Shown here one piece after another: positions 1 through 12,807 of a DNA stretch of 64,000 nt. A program made the translations under genes and the position numbers. The DNA is from Gigaspora margarita (taxonomy: Eukaryota; Glomeromycota; Glomeromycetes; Diversisporales; Gigasporaceae): NCBI GenBank assembly GCA_009809945.1, contig WTPW01000689.1, positions 274,997 through 338,996 of the forward strand. Reading direction: 5' to 3'. Each line of letters opens with the position of its first letter. Within the stretch, counting starts at the first letter, position 1. The notes beneath the pieces were generated by a model that was given only the letters and a program-made list of their open reading frames with translations, was not told the DNA's origin and made no database searches.

Positions 1-2190
1 ATCTTTACCCAAATTTTTAAAAAAATCAAAACTTTATTAAAACATTTGATAGATGTTTTGATTTTTTTTAAACTTTGAGTGAAGTTATCTTAGTAACTAC
101 CAAATCAAATTTAGTATCTTTTTTTTCTTTAAATTCTATAGATTTATAAAATTCAGATAAAAAAAAGTTTATTAAATTTGGTCTAGTAGTTGCTAAGTTA
201 TTTTTATTCAAAGTTAAAAAAAAATCAAAATGTCTATCAAAACAAACTATACAAAATTTTCTTTAAACTTTGAGCGAAGATATCTCTGCAACTACTAAGC
301 CAAATTTAATGAACTTTTTTTGTTTGAATTTGATGAATCTATAGAATTAAAATAAAAAATTCATAGTATTTAATTTAATAGTTACAGAGTTATTTTCACC
401 CAAAGTTTAAAAAAAACAAAATGTCTATTAAATGTTTTGATTGATGTTTTGGATTTTTTTATTTTTTTTTTTATTTTTTTTTTTTCAAAGTTTCCACTTT
501 GGGAAGAAACTTTATTCAAGTAAATCAAACCACAGGTGCCTCCAGGGGCACCCTGGCATTTGTTATATTGATAAGAGTACAACTAGCCACACCTGCAACT
601 TTTGGTTGCCTATTTAAGTAGCCACCCGAAGGTCCTACACTAGCTGCTATACTTGCAATCTGCATACCGGCATTGCCTATTTAAACCCTCTGATCCCTGT
701 GCCTCCTGCCAAGTTCTCCTTGTATCACTAGTACAGTCCTCCGTTACATAAGGCAGTCAAGGCCAGTTCTGAATATATTGCAAAACCCCCTTAGGACTAG
801 TTTATCCTCATGGAATACTTGGTAGAGCATTTCCAGGTATTACCTATGCTTCGGTAACTTACACATCTGCATTATACCGACACTTGGGGTCAGGGCTAAC
901 CATTAAACCCCTACCATTACCTACTTCTGCCCTTGTAAGGTTCACTCCAATCCCAATACCAACCACAACCTTCCTATTGGTCCTTCCTCAGTATCTCCAA
1001 ACTTCCAAACCAGTTAGCTCAGAAGGGTCGGTCAGCCCAGCTTTAGGTACCAAATGGACTCTCTTTTCTTGGTACATGCTGCCGAAACACATGTCCTTTT
1101 TCTCTGGTACGACTCTGGCAGCCAGGTTGGTAGACCTCTCCTCGAGGATCTTGTCATCCGGTTCTCTGGCTCCAGTTTCTAATATTCTAATTATGGTTAG
1201 CACCATTGAAGATCTTTGCTACTTCCTCACTCGGGACTTCCAAATGGTATCCATTTTCCAATCCTTGGATTTTGTATGCCTGACAGCTCCCATTCAAGAT
1301 GGTATACCAAAGGACCAACGAGGAGAAATAGTACCGTAACACAGGCCTATTTTCCAAAGCATTGCCAGTGGGATTTGAACCCTAGACCTGCCGCTTGGGG
1401 TGACAACTTACCAACTTCTCTAAGTCGCCACACCCTGATTTTTTTTTTAAAATTTGAGTGAAGATAACTCTGTAACTATTAAGTTAAATACTATGAATTT
1501 TTGCAAAAATTTTAAAAAATTTTGTATTTTAATTGTATAGACTCATCAAATTCAAACAAAAAAAAAGTTTATTGAATTTGGCTTAGTAGTTGCAGAGATA
1601 TCTTCACTCAAAGTTTAAAAAAAATTTTGTAGAGTTTGTTTTGATAGACGTTTTGATTTTTTTTAGACTTTGAGCAAAGATATCTTATAAACTTTTTTTA
1701 TTTGAATTCTATAAGTCTATAGAATTTAAAGAAAAAAAAGTATACTAAATTTGATTTGGTAGTTACTAAGATATCTTTACTCAAAGTTTAAAAAAATCAA
1801 AACGTCTATCAAATGTTTTGATAGACATTTTGATTTTTTTTTAAATTTGGGTGAAGATAACTCTGTAATTATTTAGTCAAATTCTATAATTTTTTTATTT
1901 TAAAATCTATAGCTTCATGCAATTTAAACAAAAAAAGCTTATTGAATTTGGGTTATTAGTTGCAAAGATATTTTCGTTTAAAGTTTAAAGAAAATTTTTT
2001 AGTTTGTTTTGATAGACGTTTTGATTTTTTCAAACTTTGAGCAAAGATATCTTAGCAACTACTAGACCAAAGTCAATAAACTTTTTTTATAAAAATTCTA
2101 TAAATCTATAGAATTTAAAGAAAAAAAGTTTACTAAATTTGAGTTAGTAGTTACTAAAATATCTTTACTTAAATTTTTTAAAAAAGTTAA
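1..2190. repeat. Palindromic repeat array, split by a SINE
   Basis: Short inverted modules recur here in alternating orientation. They contain motifs such as CTTTGAGCGAAGATATCT, GATAGACGTTTTGA and variants of AACTACTAAGCCAAATT. Modules lie at 1-450 and 1440-2190, and the tRNA-like SINE at about 451-1436 interrupts the array. Adjacent modules can pair into hairpins of about 100-200 nt. The left end lies outside the window. No coding potential is visible. A similar but distinct array is bounded by TIRs at 27,980-29,062, so this may be the interior of a comparable foldback element. Confidence 0.7.
451..1436 (-). mobile_element. tRNA-derived SINE-like retroposon, copy 1
   Basis: Read on the minus strand, the 5' end near 1436 looks like a tRNA. 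It has GAGAAGTTGGTAAGTTG (A-box-like) and then a good B box, GGTTCAAATCC, at about 1370-1383. The body is much more GC-rich than its surroundings. The 3' end is an A-rich tail, seen as the T-rich run at 451-482. The same family recurs on the plus strand at 23,040-23,463 plus 27,097-27,425, sharing for example TTTAAATAGGCAAT and GTGTGGCTAGTTGTACTCTT. At about 1 kb it is long for a SINE. Open frames in it (for example 884-1339) have no recognisable domain and are probably fortuitous. Confidence 0.65.
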
Positions 2191-2523
2191 ATCTGCAGGG
2201 GGGTATGAATATTAAATGTGGGAGGTATAAAAATTGATTCCCATTTGAAATATGCAATTTATTATTTCAATCAATTTTACTTAAGATATAAATATTAGTT
2301 GACTTATAGCTATAATAGTCAGAAAATATACTGAATTAGAATAATATAGATCGCTCCTTTTATGGTAATAAAATACCGATCAGATTCCTTATATGTGATT
2401 ATCAGCTCCGTCAACTAGGCAATAAAATTGAAAGGCTAAACTGTGAATTTTATTACTGCATGTACATACATACAGTACGTACAATGCTTTAATCTATTAC
2501 ACTATAATAACATCCTATTAAGG
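2191..2523. other. Unannotated AT-rich interval
   Basis: I see no gene, RNA or bounded repeat here. The sequence is AT-rich with short TACATACATACAG-type runs near 2460-2480. Confidence 0.5.
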
Positions 2524-2662
2524 AGAGTAACAAAATTAGGTGATTTTTTAGGAGAGGAAAGGGGTAAAAAATGTTGAAATTATATATAGGAACCTGACCA
2601 AATTTTTATTAAGAAGTGGGGGTAGGCCTCTAATAAAAAATAATTAGATGATTAATGATACT
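2524..2662. mobile_element. Small MITE family H, copy 1
   Basis: This is a short element with imperfect inverted ends: GTAACAAAATTAGGTGATTT on the left and AATTAGATGATTAATGATAC on the right. It has a G-rich centre. Two further copies lie near 8,231-8,387 and, inverted, at 55,866-56,012. The boundaries are approximate. Confidence 0.55.
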
Positions 2663-2684
2663 GCTCTAACAGTACGTGCTGCTT

Positions 2685-3005
2685 TACCATATGTGTCCAA
2701 AAATAAGCTACCTTTTTGTCCAAAAAATTACACAAAAAAACGTAGGGTAGCTTATTTTTGAAACATTAAGTTTTTTGAAAAAATTGAAAAATGTACTAAT
2801 AAAAAGTTATCCAAATAATATCAATTTTTACTGTACGTGTATTTTGATATGCTGAACAAGTTTACTTAATGGCACTTTTGAGGTTTACTTAGTAAAATTT
2901 AAACTTTTATATGTAGCATCTGTTAATGGTTTTTTTAAGATTTTTGAAAAAAATCAGGGGGGTAGCTTATTTTTGAAAGTAGCTTATTTTCAGCAATATA
3001 TGGTA
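2685..3005. mobile_element. TA-inserting MITE family A, copy 1
   Basis: The ends are TACCATATGTGTCCAAAAAT and, at the other side, CAGCAATATATGGTA. Both are flanked by TA. The internal arms carry the family motif GTAGCTTATTTTTG. This copy is 0.3 kb, shorter than the 0.55 kb copies at 6391, 59,001 and 60,536. The TA target duplication is proven by the empty site described for the copy at 6391. Confidence 0.7.
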
Positions 3006-3801
3006 ATACATATGTATGTGTGTACTATTGTTAAATAACTTTGGCAAATTCTCTAGATTTTCAAAGTATAAGAATGCATTGATCAACTTACACACTTGCT
3101 TTTAATGCAGTGATGTTAATTTACCTTGTTGACAGTACAGATTACTTCTATATATAGGTTGATAAAGGGTTAGACTAGAGCAAACTTAGAAAAATATAGG
3201 TATGACAGATTCCAACCAACACTATAAGACCTAAACAACACACTCTAAACCACTATCTAACCTAAAACTCTAATAATGGAATGCTTCGCAAGAGGTATAG
3301 AAAGACTTGGTCCAAGTAATTATAGTGTTGTGCTTTTTTTCTTTAACTATTTGCTTTATTTTAGTATTATAATAAATAAAGAGCAAGCTTCAATAATAAT
3401 AAATATTAATTTTTTAAAGTATTAATTTAACCAAGTTGAAATATAAGAAAAATTTGTTATTTATTTATTTAAAAAGTTTTTAAAAAATCTTGCCAACTTA
3501 TATCTACTAAATTAACAAAATAAAGTGTAATAGGGTACATCTATTTAATTCATATTTTTAAGGACAGAAGAATGTGTGAAATAAAATTTATACTTTCGAT
3601 CTGTTATTTAAAAGATATATAGTTAATTAGTAATTTAACAAAAAACCTTAATTTTAATAAATATTATGCACATACCAAAAATTAATTGAGCAAAGTCTTT
3701 ATTTATTGTATCATATAAATTACAACTGTTAAATCACTAGCTTATAACTACAAAGTCCATGTATTGATGAAATATATGAATTATGATTTTTTTATTTTTA
3801 C
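3006..3801. other. Unannotated AT-rich interval
   Basis: No supported gene, RNA or bounded element is visible. The sequence is AT-rich with many stops in all frames. Confidence 0.5.
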
Positions 3802-3921
3802 GGAAATAATATTGAAATGGATAAATACAAAGCATTCGCTCAATTCGACAAATCTGCTAATATGAGGCATACCGAAGGAATCAATTGACTTGGTTATTGT
3901 TACGTATATGAGATAAAATGA
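3802..3921 (+). pseudogene. Sel1-repeat relic
   Basis: One frame reads GNNIEMDKYKAF, then about fifteen residues including KSAN and EGIN, an in-frame TGA, and LGYCY. This is the order seen in the intact gene at 45,108 (GIGVEMDKHEAF, then KSAEMGNA, then NNVGYCY). Sel1 repeats are about 36-residue helical pairs acting as protein-interaction scaffolds. Only about one repeat survives here, it contains a stop, and no open frame extends from it. It is a small fragment of a Sel1 or Sel1-kinase gene. Confidence 0.75.
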
Positions 3922-5416
3922 AAGATTATGAATAATGCTTGACAAAATTATCACATTTGCCCATAATAAAATATAACTTGCCTTAGTAGCTTAATTCGTC
4001 TGCATTATTTGGTTCTTTTTCTAGTGATTTTGTTAAATCATTAATTAAACCAACAATGCTATTTTCTTTCTAATATTAATGCATTTGTTGATTTTTTATT
4101 AAAGTCTTCGCTATTAGTTAAAAAGTATATAAATTTAAATAAACCATAAACATAAATAAACTCTGAATAAATTTACCAGAATATTTAAAATTTTCGTTGC
4201 CAAGGTTCACTTTTACTAACCCGCTTTGCAATCTAAACCCAATACAAGAATATCCTCTATTTTTTTACTGCTTAGCTTTGTACAAAATCTGATTCCAATT
4301 ATTCAATTCTATTAACTTCGACATACTTATTTTACAGGTCCTACTTTAGAGTAAAATGGATTATTTGTGGATTAATAAACTAAATGCTCTATAGTTACGG
4401 CAAAAGCCTTTTCGCAAAGGTAAGAAGCTTAAAAATATGTAATTTGCGAACAAGATTACCTTCTTACCTTTTAGTTTGTGTGTAAAAGATTCTTGGATTT
4501 TGGGTCTCATCTACTTTTTTAACAAGTATTAACTCGTGTAGATTATTGTGAATTAATTAAACTAGAGGTCTTGTCTACTTGTGGGGTTTATTCTTGGATT
4601 TCCAATATAAATTAGAAGCATAAAAAATTCCTGAAAAATGCTAGCAAAAATGTGCACAAGAACCAATCAAATTCGAGAATTGATGCATAGATCATTCTTG
4701 AACCCAATTTCCTAATTCAGTATATCCCCTGACTGTATAATTATTGATTATGTTTTAATTTGTTTGGTGGCCAATTCTGATTGGCTAAAGAGCATTAGAA
4801 TATTAACAAACATATGTTAAATGACCTTCTAGGTCATTTGAGCCTCAAAATAACCCAATAACTAGTTATTTGTCATTTTGGTCATTTTGGTTTCAGGTCA
4901 TTTACCATTGCTGCAACAGAGTGTTTGACTTAATAAGACAATTCTAAAGATCTAAAATCATCCAAATCTAGTTACAAAACGCTAAGATCATTAAGGATTT
5001 TTTACTTAGATGTTTAAATTTAATCAATTCTTAAATATGTAAAGTAATACAAATCTTAACAATCACAAGAACTTGTAATTGGATTTTAACAATTTTGGGC
5101 TCATTAGAATTGTCTCATTGAGATGAACATTTTGGTAGTTTTTTATCCAAATCAGACTACTGCATCAATAGTTATTTGTTATCAAACATTTAAGAATTTT
5201 AATAAAAAATTTTAAATAAACTTGAAGATTAATATTGGCAAATCAGATGTATAATCTATATTTAGTCAAAATTTGTGATTATAACAAGGGTTATTATTAA
5301 TAAAATTGATAAAAAATTAAAATTTTTTTGTAATGGTGATTATAGATGATTTGTGACTATAATAGGGTTTTTTACTATATTTAAGTCTATTGCACAATAT
5401 TAGGTGCTTGTATAGA
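3922..5416. other. Unannotated AT-rich interval
   Basis: No gene or bounded element is supported. Short internal duplications such as AAATGACCTTCTAGGTCATTT (near 4818-4840) form small hairpins only. Confidence 0.45.
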
Positions 5417-5610
5417 GGTGTGACAGAACTCCAAAATATACAAAGATAGGTCAGGTTAATTATAAAATTACTAAAAATAGAAAGATTTGCAGAAAAAACC
5501 TCAAAAATAAGCAAAAAATTACTAAAAATAGAAAAATCTGCATAAAAACCCCAAAAATAAGCAAACTAATACCTGATCTATTTATATATATTTTGGGATT
5601 CTGGTGTGAC
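5417..5610. mobile_element. MITE family I, copy 1, with 8-bp TSD
   Basis: A 178-bp element (5425-5602) is flanked by perfect 8-bp copies of GGTGTGAC (5417-5424 and 5603-5610). Its ends are inverted: AGAACTCCAAAATATAC on the left and ATATTTTGGGATTCT on the right. The interior holds two direct modules around ACTAAAAATAGAAA and AAAATAAGCAAA. The 8-bp duplication points to a hAT- or Mutator-type transposase acting in trans. Confidence 0.85.
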
Positions 5611-5674
5611 TATATAGGAAGTGACTATAGAGAGGGCAAATTGTATTTTTTTAAGCTGTGCATATTGAATAGAT

Positions 5675-7288
5675 TATATTAGTTAGTCAATATGTCATAT
5701 GAAAATTGTTACATATAAAATTTATAAAAAAATATATAAAATTACTATAAGCTTTGAATTCATGATGTTTCTTCCCCTATATTAACTTAAAATTAAATTT
5801 TCAGAAATATAAAACAAGAGAAGAAGAAAAAATTAAACTTAAAATTTGGATTAAAATTTTGCTGATTTTGCACAAAACGAAAATGTAATTTCACCAAAAA
5901 CAAATATTTACCAATTTTAAGATATAAAGCATATGTAAAATTATGCTCTGAACAACTTTACTTAGGCGACAGAAGTAGGTTACCTTGTAAGAAAAATGGG
6001 TTATCTATGTACTAAAGTTAAAATTTATCATTTTTTATAATTAAACTTTTTTCCTTATTAGATAACCTACTTTGGGCTTTTAAGCAAAGTTGTTCAGCAT
6101 GTAATTTTACTTATATTTAAAGTCAAACCATGCTTTTTCAGATCTTTTACTAAGTGAAAAATGGGATTAAAGTTAAAAAAAATTTTTTTTCTAAAAAAAT
6201 TTTTAAAAAAAAAGTTTTCTAACTTTAACCCCATTTTTCACTTAGTAAATGGTCTGAAAAAGCATGTTTGACTTTAAATACAAGTAAAATTACATACCAA
6301 ACAACTTTGCTTAAGAGCCCAAAATAGGTTATCTAATAAGAAAAAAGGTTCAATCATGAAAAATGATAAATTTTAACTTTAGTACATAGATACCATATGT
6401 GTCCAAAAATAAGCTACCTTTTTTGGACGATTTTGGATACAAAAAATCCGTTGGTAGCCTATTTTCAGATAAAATTGATTTTTGGTCAATTGGCAATAGT
6501 TGTTACATAGTAAAGGCTAAATTCCTATGTAAATCTATTATTAGCGCTTAAGTAAACATATTTGGAAGACTAAACTACATCTATCCTGAATTTTTTTTCA
6601 GAATTGGAGTACTTTTCATTATTTGACTTTTAATTTTTACGTTCAATGAATATATTTTGCTAATAAAATTTTAATCTCTTCGTTGAACATAAAAATTAAA
6701 ATCCAATTAATAAAAAGTTCTTCAATTTCGTTAAAAATTTTAGATATATATATTTTGATCTTATAAATAAGTTTACTTAAGCGACTTTAATCGATTTGCT
6801 TAGTAAAATTTAGACTTTACTATGTAGCAACTTTCATTAATCGTGGGGTAGCTTATTTTTGGATCAAAGATGTTTTTACGTTTCTTTACCAAAAGAGGGG
6901 TAGCTTATTTTCAGAGGTAGCTTATTTTCGGCAATATACGGTAACCCATTTTTCTTACAAGGTAACCTACTTCTGTCGCCTAAGTAAAGTTTTTCAGAGC
7001 ATGATTTTATATATGCTTCATATCTTAAAATCAGTAAATATTTGTTTTTGGCAAAGTTACATTTTTGTTTGTGCAAAATCAGTGAAATTTTAATCTGATT
7101 TTTAAACTCAATTTTTTCTTTTCTCCTTGTTTTATATTCCTAAAAAATTTAATTTTAAGTTAATATGTAGAGGAAGAAATATTATGAATTCAAAGTTTAT
7201 AGTAATTTTATATGTTTTTTTTTATAAATTTATATATAACAAAAAACTCAGTTATAAATAGTATAACAAATTGGTTAACTGATATAAT
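5675..7288. mobile_element. Long palindromic element family B, copy 1
   Basis: Two arms of roughly 500-600 bp form an inverted repeat around 6170-6220. The left arm has GTAGGTTACCTTGTAAG at about 5976-5992 and the right arm has its complement at about 6956-6972. The ends are TATTAGTTAGTCAATATG on the left and GGTTAACTGATATAATA on the right. The right arm is interrupted by the family A MITE at 6391-6943. Other copies are at 23,597-24,649 and 63,491-64,000 (cut by the window edge). No transposase frame is present; the open frame at 6876-7076 is arm sequence. Confidence 0.75.
6391..6943. mobile_element. TA-inserting MITE family A, copy 2, nested in family B
   Basis: The element runs from CCATATGTGTCC to CAATATACGG, between TA dinucleotides at 6391-6392 and 6942-6943. 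The B copy at 24,304-24,320 has the uninterrupted sequence GTACATAGATAACCCA exactly where this element sits, so this is a filled site with a TA target duplication. The interior is a long imperfect palindrome. It contains no open frame. TA duplications are typical of the Tc1/mariner superfamily. Confidence 0.85.
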
Positions 7289-7634
7289 AGCAAAGATTTT
7301 AGTTAATAATTATAGAAAATATAAAAATTATATAAAATGCTAAATCCTGGGTTTCCAAGTTACAGAAAAATTGGCTAGTTGTAGTAGTATGCAGGCTTGA
7401 GATACTTATCCAATTTGGTAGAGGCAGCTGCATAGCTTGAGATATGAACTCCTAAGAAGTACACTAGTAAGGATTAAAAGGTATACCAATTTGGAAGCAT
7501 AAAGTGCCTACCTGGAATCACACATACCAAATTGGAAGTGACAATACTAGGAAATGTAGATAAAGTGGCAGACATGTGAATACTAACTGTTGGCTAAAAA
7601 AGGAACATACAAAACCAAACAAAATAGAGTAGCA

Positions 7635-7811
7635 GGACCTTGAAATATACATAGATAGGTCAGGTGAATTATAAAATTACTAAAAATAGAAAGATCAGCA
7701 GAAAACCCTCAAAAATAAGCAAAAAATTTACTAAAAATAAAAAAGATCTGTATGAAAACCCCCAAAATAAGCAAACCAATACCTGACTTATCTATGTATA
7801 TTTCGGAGTCC
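7635..7811. mobile_element. MITE family I, copy 2
   Basis: This 177-bp element has inverted ends GGACCTTGAAATATAC and ATATTTCGGAGTCC. It is flanked by TAGAGTAGCA (7625-7634) and TAGAGCAGCA (7812-7821), a near-perfect target duplication. Its interior matches family I copy 1 at 5425-5602. Confidence 0.8.
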
Positions 7812-8230
7812 TAGAGCAGCATTAAAAATTAAAAAATATTTGAGTACAATAGTTCTAAATAAAAATATTACTATTAATATTTTGTTAATATAATATATAT
7901 GCATATATGCAGAAAATGCATTTAGATTATCTTATTGATTTCTTAACTTTAAATTTCATATTTTTTTCTTTGTTTAAAAATAAAATAATTACTCTAAAGA
8001 GATAAATGCACAAACTATAATCTAAATCTTGTATATAAATAAATTTTTTTTGAGAATCAAAATACAAATATTAAAAATTACTAATAATTTTTTTAAAAAA
8101 GTATTGGTTTTTATTATTGATTATTCTGAAGTAAATTTAATCAATAAAAAACTTTTAAATTGTTTTTTATTTTATTTTTTTTTAAGGTAAGGTTATGCCT
8201 CTGGTCTTTATTGAGTGTATATCAATTGTT
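7812..8230. other. Unannotated AT-rich interval
   Basis: The sequence is AT-rich with poly-T and poly-A runs. No gene or bounded repeat is supported. Confidence 0.5.
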
Positions 8231-8387
8231 ACAATAAGGAAGTAACAAAAATCAGGTGATTTTTTAGGGGGGGAGGGGGTAAAAAAAGTTGAAATTACAT
8301 ATAAGAACCCGACTATATATATATTAAAGAAGAGGGAGGGGGGTAGGTCTCTGATAAAAAATAATCAGGTGATTAATGACATGCCCC
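8231..8387. mobile_element. Small MITE family H, copy 2
   Basis: It contains GTAACAAAAATCAGGTGATT, a G-rich run, and then AATAATCAGGTGATTAATGA. These match the copies near 2524 and 55,866. The inverted TCAGGTGATT ends are clear; the exact termini are not. Confidence 0.55.
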
Positions 8388-9349
8388 TAATACAATATCT
8401 ATTGTATTACAATTTTTATACTATCTACTAAGTACTGAAACCTGGACTATTTTATCTATATTAAAAGTGCATTATATATAGCCAAATTTGTATAATAAGA
8501 ACATTTTTTGCATTGTAAATAAAAAGTAAATTTTCTTATTATATAATAATATAATAGAAAATCTTGTTTTGTATTTGTAATACAGAAAAATGCTATTCAA
8601 TAGCAAATTTGGCCAATCAAAATTAAAACCAGGTAGCAGTTGATCATTTTTTACTGTGTGCAGTGCACAGAAACAAAATTTTGCACACATTTTTTTTTAT
8701 TAGATGTGCAGACAAAATTGGCATTTTGTAAGTAGAGTGCACAGTTGCAAGTATTTTCTCAATTATTTTTGTTATTTGCTACACAGAAAAAGTTTATGAA
8801 TTGTGCGGTATCTGCACAGTAAATTTTAATTGAAAAATTAATACTGCTAGGTAGAGTAAGCTACTAATAAAAAATATTAGCTAATAATAGTGCATCCCTA
8901 ACTGAGTAGGTCATGTTTTAGTAATAGAACTAGCAATGGGTAAGTATTAGATACAAATTGTACAAAATGTTTTAATGAAGTTGTGGCATGATATCAAATT
9001 TAAAAAAAATTTGATTGTTTTTCTAAATATTTATGAAAGATATAATATATATATATAGTATATATTATGATATTAATTTATTATTTGTAAAATTAGCAAA
9101 TAAACTATTAAAAGAATTAAAAAGAATTAAAAAAAAATTAAAAATTAAAAAATTATTTATAGTTTTAAATATTCTAAGATTTGTAGTAATTATAGTTAAT
9201 TTTTATTTAATATAATTTATAATTTAGTAGCTGTAGTAATTCTAATTAATTTTTATATAATAGTTTATAACCTGATATTTACTAATTGCAACTTTTTTTA
9301 AAGATTTTAGTAACTGCATATATAATAAATATTGAAAATTATTAGCCAC

Positions 9350-9856
9350 AAGACCTGTGGGTCAAAATCATAGTAGTTAGCACTTCCAGATCACAATTGC
9401 AAGATTGTGAGTTCAAATCTAACTGAGGACAAGTCTCATGCCTGCAAAAGATTTTTAGAGAATTTTTTATTTAAAAAAAAAAAGATATATATAGATTGTA
9501 GTTTACTAGCATAGCCATGGGGTTGGGATGACCAGATAAGGCAAACCTGTTAACAAATAATATAAATATTGAGTAAACCCAGTTTATATAGTGCAATCTG
9601 ACTAGTGGGTCATATAAAGTTAGAGAATTGCAAACCTAGATAAAGTAGGTCCTATATTGCAGAACCAGGAACCAGGACATTAAAGAAAAAGATTTAATAA
9701 AGCATGAGTTATTTTACTAGTTAGGTGACAAATTAGAGGCCATATGCCTGCTATTAATCTCTGCTAAATAATAACTTGCCTTTGAGAATGACAGAAATTC
9801 CAAGTATCTAGAACCTTCAAAATAGTGGAAGAAGGTTAAAAAAACAAAAAAAATAA
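9350..9856 (+). mobile_element. tRNA-derived SINE within the duplicated block, left copy
   Basis: The 5' part resembles a tRNA: ATCATAGTAGTTAGCACT fits the region of an A box, and GAGTTCAAATCT at about 9410-9422 fits a B box (GGTTCRANNCC). A body of about 400 bp follows, ending in an A-rich run near 9838-9856. The same SINE lies inverted at 57,780-58,270, in the paired block of the right arm, so the insertion predates the duplication. Confidence 0.6.
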
Positions 9857-11487
9857 TAATCAGCTACTAAATTGTATTGATACTTATATAAATAAAATAT
9901 TTCAAAAATTTTTATATGGGTCAGTTGCTAGAAAATATTTTAATTTTTGTCCAAGTACAGGTTCTTATTTAAGTACTATGCAATTAATTTTTATAATTCA
10001 TTATTTTAATAAAATATAGTAATTTTTATTCTTAAAAAATAGAATAACAACCAATTGGCAAATTGAATTCAATATTTGAGCTTGTTCATATTAAAAATTT
10101 ATATATAGTAATACCTATAAATAAATTAAAATCTGGAATTGAAATTTTGTGCATCACAATTTTCAATTGCATTTTTCTTAAAACTAAAATAGTGGTTTTT
10201 CCAGTAAACAACCAATATTAGTACCGAACCATCATCGAAGCCTTTCTACAAAGTGAGCTATAGCACAGCAAAGCTTCCAAATACCTTCACATTAATGAAT
10301 AAAGCCCCTTAAATTTCTTATTCTCCCAAATTTACACTAGAAACCATATGATTTAACCACTAATTTATCCCTTAATTCCTTTAATAACTGTCAATAACCA
10401 TAATCATTTATTATTCTCCTTAATCATATGCAATAATAATGCTAATTCAAAGAACCTGTATTTAACAGAATCCATCTAGCCAAAATACTATAAAAGGCAA
10501 ACCAAAGATCAAACACATGATAGCTCATGAAGTTATAACTTTTTCATATATTTCAAAATAAGCCCTACCAAATTAAAATCAGAAAATAAAAATTTAAATT
10601 TTTATAGTGGCGAACATAATCCAAAAAAAATTATAATATTACCTAATTGAGTTGCAAATACCACAGTAAAAACTTAAATATTTAGTTTTAGTTTTAATTT
10701 GATAACACTTAAATCAAAATTTCAGATATGATTAAATACAAACTTTGACCTAAGCAATTCCCTATTTAATAATTATCAGAGAAATACTGAACATATTCAC
10801 TAATTTGGTTTCATCCCAAAATTAGCCATCATGATCAAAAATTATTTGCTATTAAAATTTATTATAAAGTGAATTTTTACAACAACAGTCTTTTAAACTT
10901 ACTTTTAATCTATAATTAAGTGCATAGAATATCTTAATATCTACATATTTAATTGTTAGCTGAAAGTAAGTTAAAAAGGTAGTTTTTCTACCCTTACCCA
11001 TTATACAACTGAACAAACTAATCCTTTACTACCCAAAAATACCTGAATGCTTCAAACAACTAGAAATAGTGCTTCCTTTCTTTACAGCTTGGTGTAGCTG
11101 TTCTTTGAATATTTATTGCTTATTTATCTCATATAGAGGCCAAAAACTATTTTATTTAAAGGTTTTATTTGTTATTCTTTATATTACTTAATAGCAGAAG
11201 TTTGAACAATAGTTTATAGAAATAAGTTCCTAAAAATTAAATCAGTGGATATGAATTGAATGATGCTAAAATTTGATCTATTTTGATATGGAAATTTATA
11301 AATTTTTTTTGCTATTTTTTCATTTTTGTTTTATAGAATTAGAGTAAGGTTTGTGGTATATTTGATATTTAAAGAGCCTATATGGATTTTAGCAGGTGCT
11401 TATAGTTTTCAAATCAAGACCCCAAATTTTAGCATTATCACTCACAATAACTAAATTAAACTAATAAAATTTTTTGATTGGTAGTAT

Positions 11488-12554
11488 TAGTAAACCAAGT
11501 TATCTTAAAAATTTGACTTGACTAAGTCGACTTAACTCAATAATTTATTTCAGTTTTTAGCTGAAGTCAATTTTTTTTTAAAGATATTGCTATATAAAAA
11601 ATATCCTAGTCCAATCTTAAAAAAAAAAATTCAAAAAAACAGATTAAAACAAAAGAGAAAAAAAATTGGCTTGGGAAAAAAAAGACTTAAAAAAAAAAGT
11701 GTTTAATTAGCTATAAGTTGTGTAGTTAATTAAGTATTTAATTCTTCTAATAAACTTTTTAGAGTTTTACTAAAACACACCTATGGTGTTTTACACCATA
11801 TTATACAAAACTATTAGAATAGCCAATCAAAATTTAAGATTAGGTGTCACATAAAATTTTATTTTTTTGTAAAAAAATTTATATCTCAAAATTTTGCTTA
11901 TGAAACCAACTTTGGGGCTCTAATAAAAAAATTTTCTTGCTAAATTTTGTATATACTAATGCCCCAATAAAATTCCAGACCTCACCCTAACTCTAAAGTA
12001 ATCAAATTTATTTTTTGTTTATACAAATTTATTTTTTTGTTTTTTTGTTACACAGATTTGCAAATCTAATTTACCTATGATAGTAAAATACTATAAGTGC
12101 CTTTTATAATAATTGAACTTTTTAACTTTTTAATTTATTAAATATCGAGCTGATTATAGTCTTATTAATATGCATTTCTGACCTATAAATTCTACTGATA
12201 AAAAAGAAATAATCTTGTAAATTAATTAACTAACATGTTTATTTTGCAATATCATATTATTTGTAGAGTGTATACTAGTATAAAAAAAATCTCCATTCTA
12301 TCGATTAGTTTTTTTAGGATACTTTATTATCATTGGGTATAATTTAGAATCTATAACCAATATTCTACCAATAATTCTTCATTATTTTTAGGATACTTAT
12401 ATCATCATTGTGTAAAATTTAAAACCTATGTCCAATATAATACCAATTATAGAAAGAAGCCTTAATTATTAGTTAAGTCAGTTTTACAAAATCAACTTGG
12501 CTAAGTTGACTAACCGACTTGAGTTAATTTTTTAACTATCTACTAGTATTACTA
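11488..12554. mobile_element. hAT-like non-autonomous element with perfect 8-bp TSD
   Basis: The element starts TAGTAAACCAAG and ends TAGTATTACTA. It is flanked by GGTAGTAT at 11,480-11,487 and 12,555-12,562. The right arm has the empty site, with a single GGTGGTAT (complement at about 52,385-52,395). Sub-terminal regions are rich in inverted copies of CTTGACTAAGTCGACT. The middle (about 11,780-12,060) holds a sequence block also seen near 27,580, 33,490 and 57,350 (family E), so this copy is itself composite. No transposase frame is visible. Confidence 0.85.
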
Positions 12555-12807
12555 GGTAGTATGTTTAAACTGATCTAAAATAAAATAAAATTTTAGAAAG
12601 AATCATGGTACTGAAATTCTTTATCATTACATAATTTTGGAAAAATTGAAACATTTCACTTTCAATACTATATTTTTTTTTAGATTATTATATTTCAAAA
12701 AATTTTTATTCTTTTTAAATATTTTAAATAAAATTTTTAAATTAGTGTAATTAATTATTTTAAAAAATTTTTTATTAATAAAAATTCTACTAGTTTAATT
12801 TAAATGA

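Noticed and set aside
884..1461. Protein-coding gene of 151 or 81 codons
   Set aside because: The frames lie within a SINE-like retroposon, overlap each other and are not kept in the second copy at 23,040-27,425.
6876..7076. 66-codon minus-strand frame
   Set aside because: It spans the junction of a MITE and a palindromic element arm; the peptide has no conserved motif.
9355..9430. Functional tRNA gene
   Set aside because: A and B boxes are present, but no acceptor-stem pairing or proper cloverleaf could be made; the body and A-rich tail indicate a SINE. The same applies to the heads at 1436, 21,702 and 54,702.
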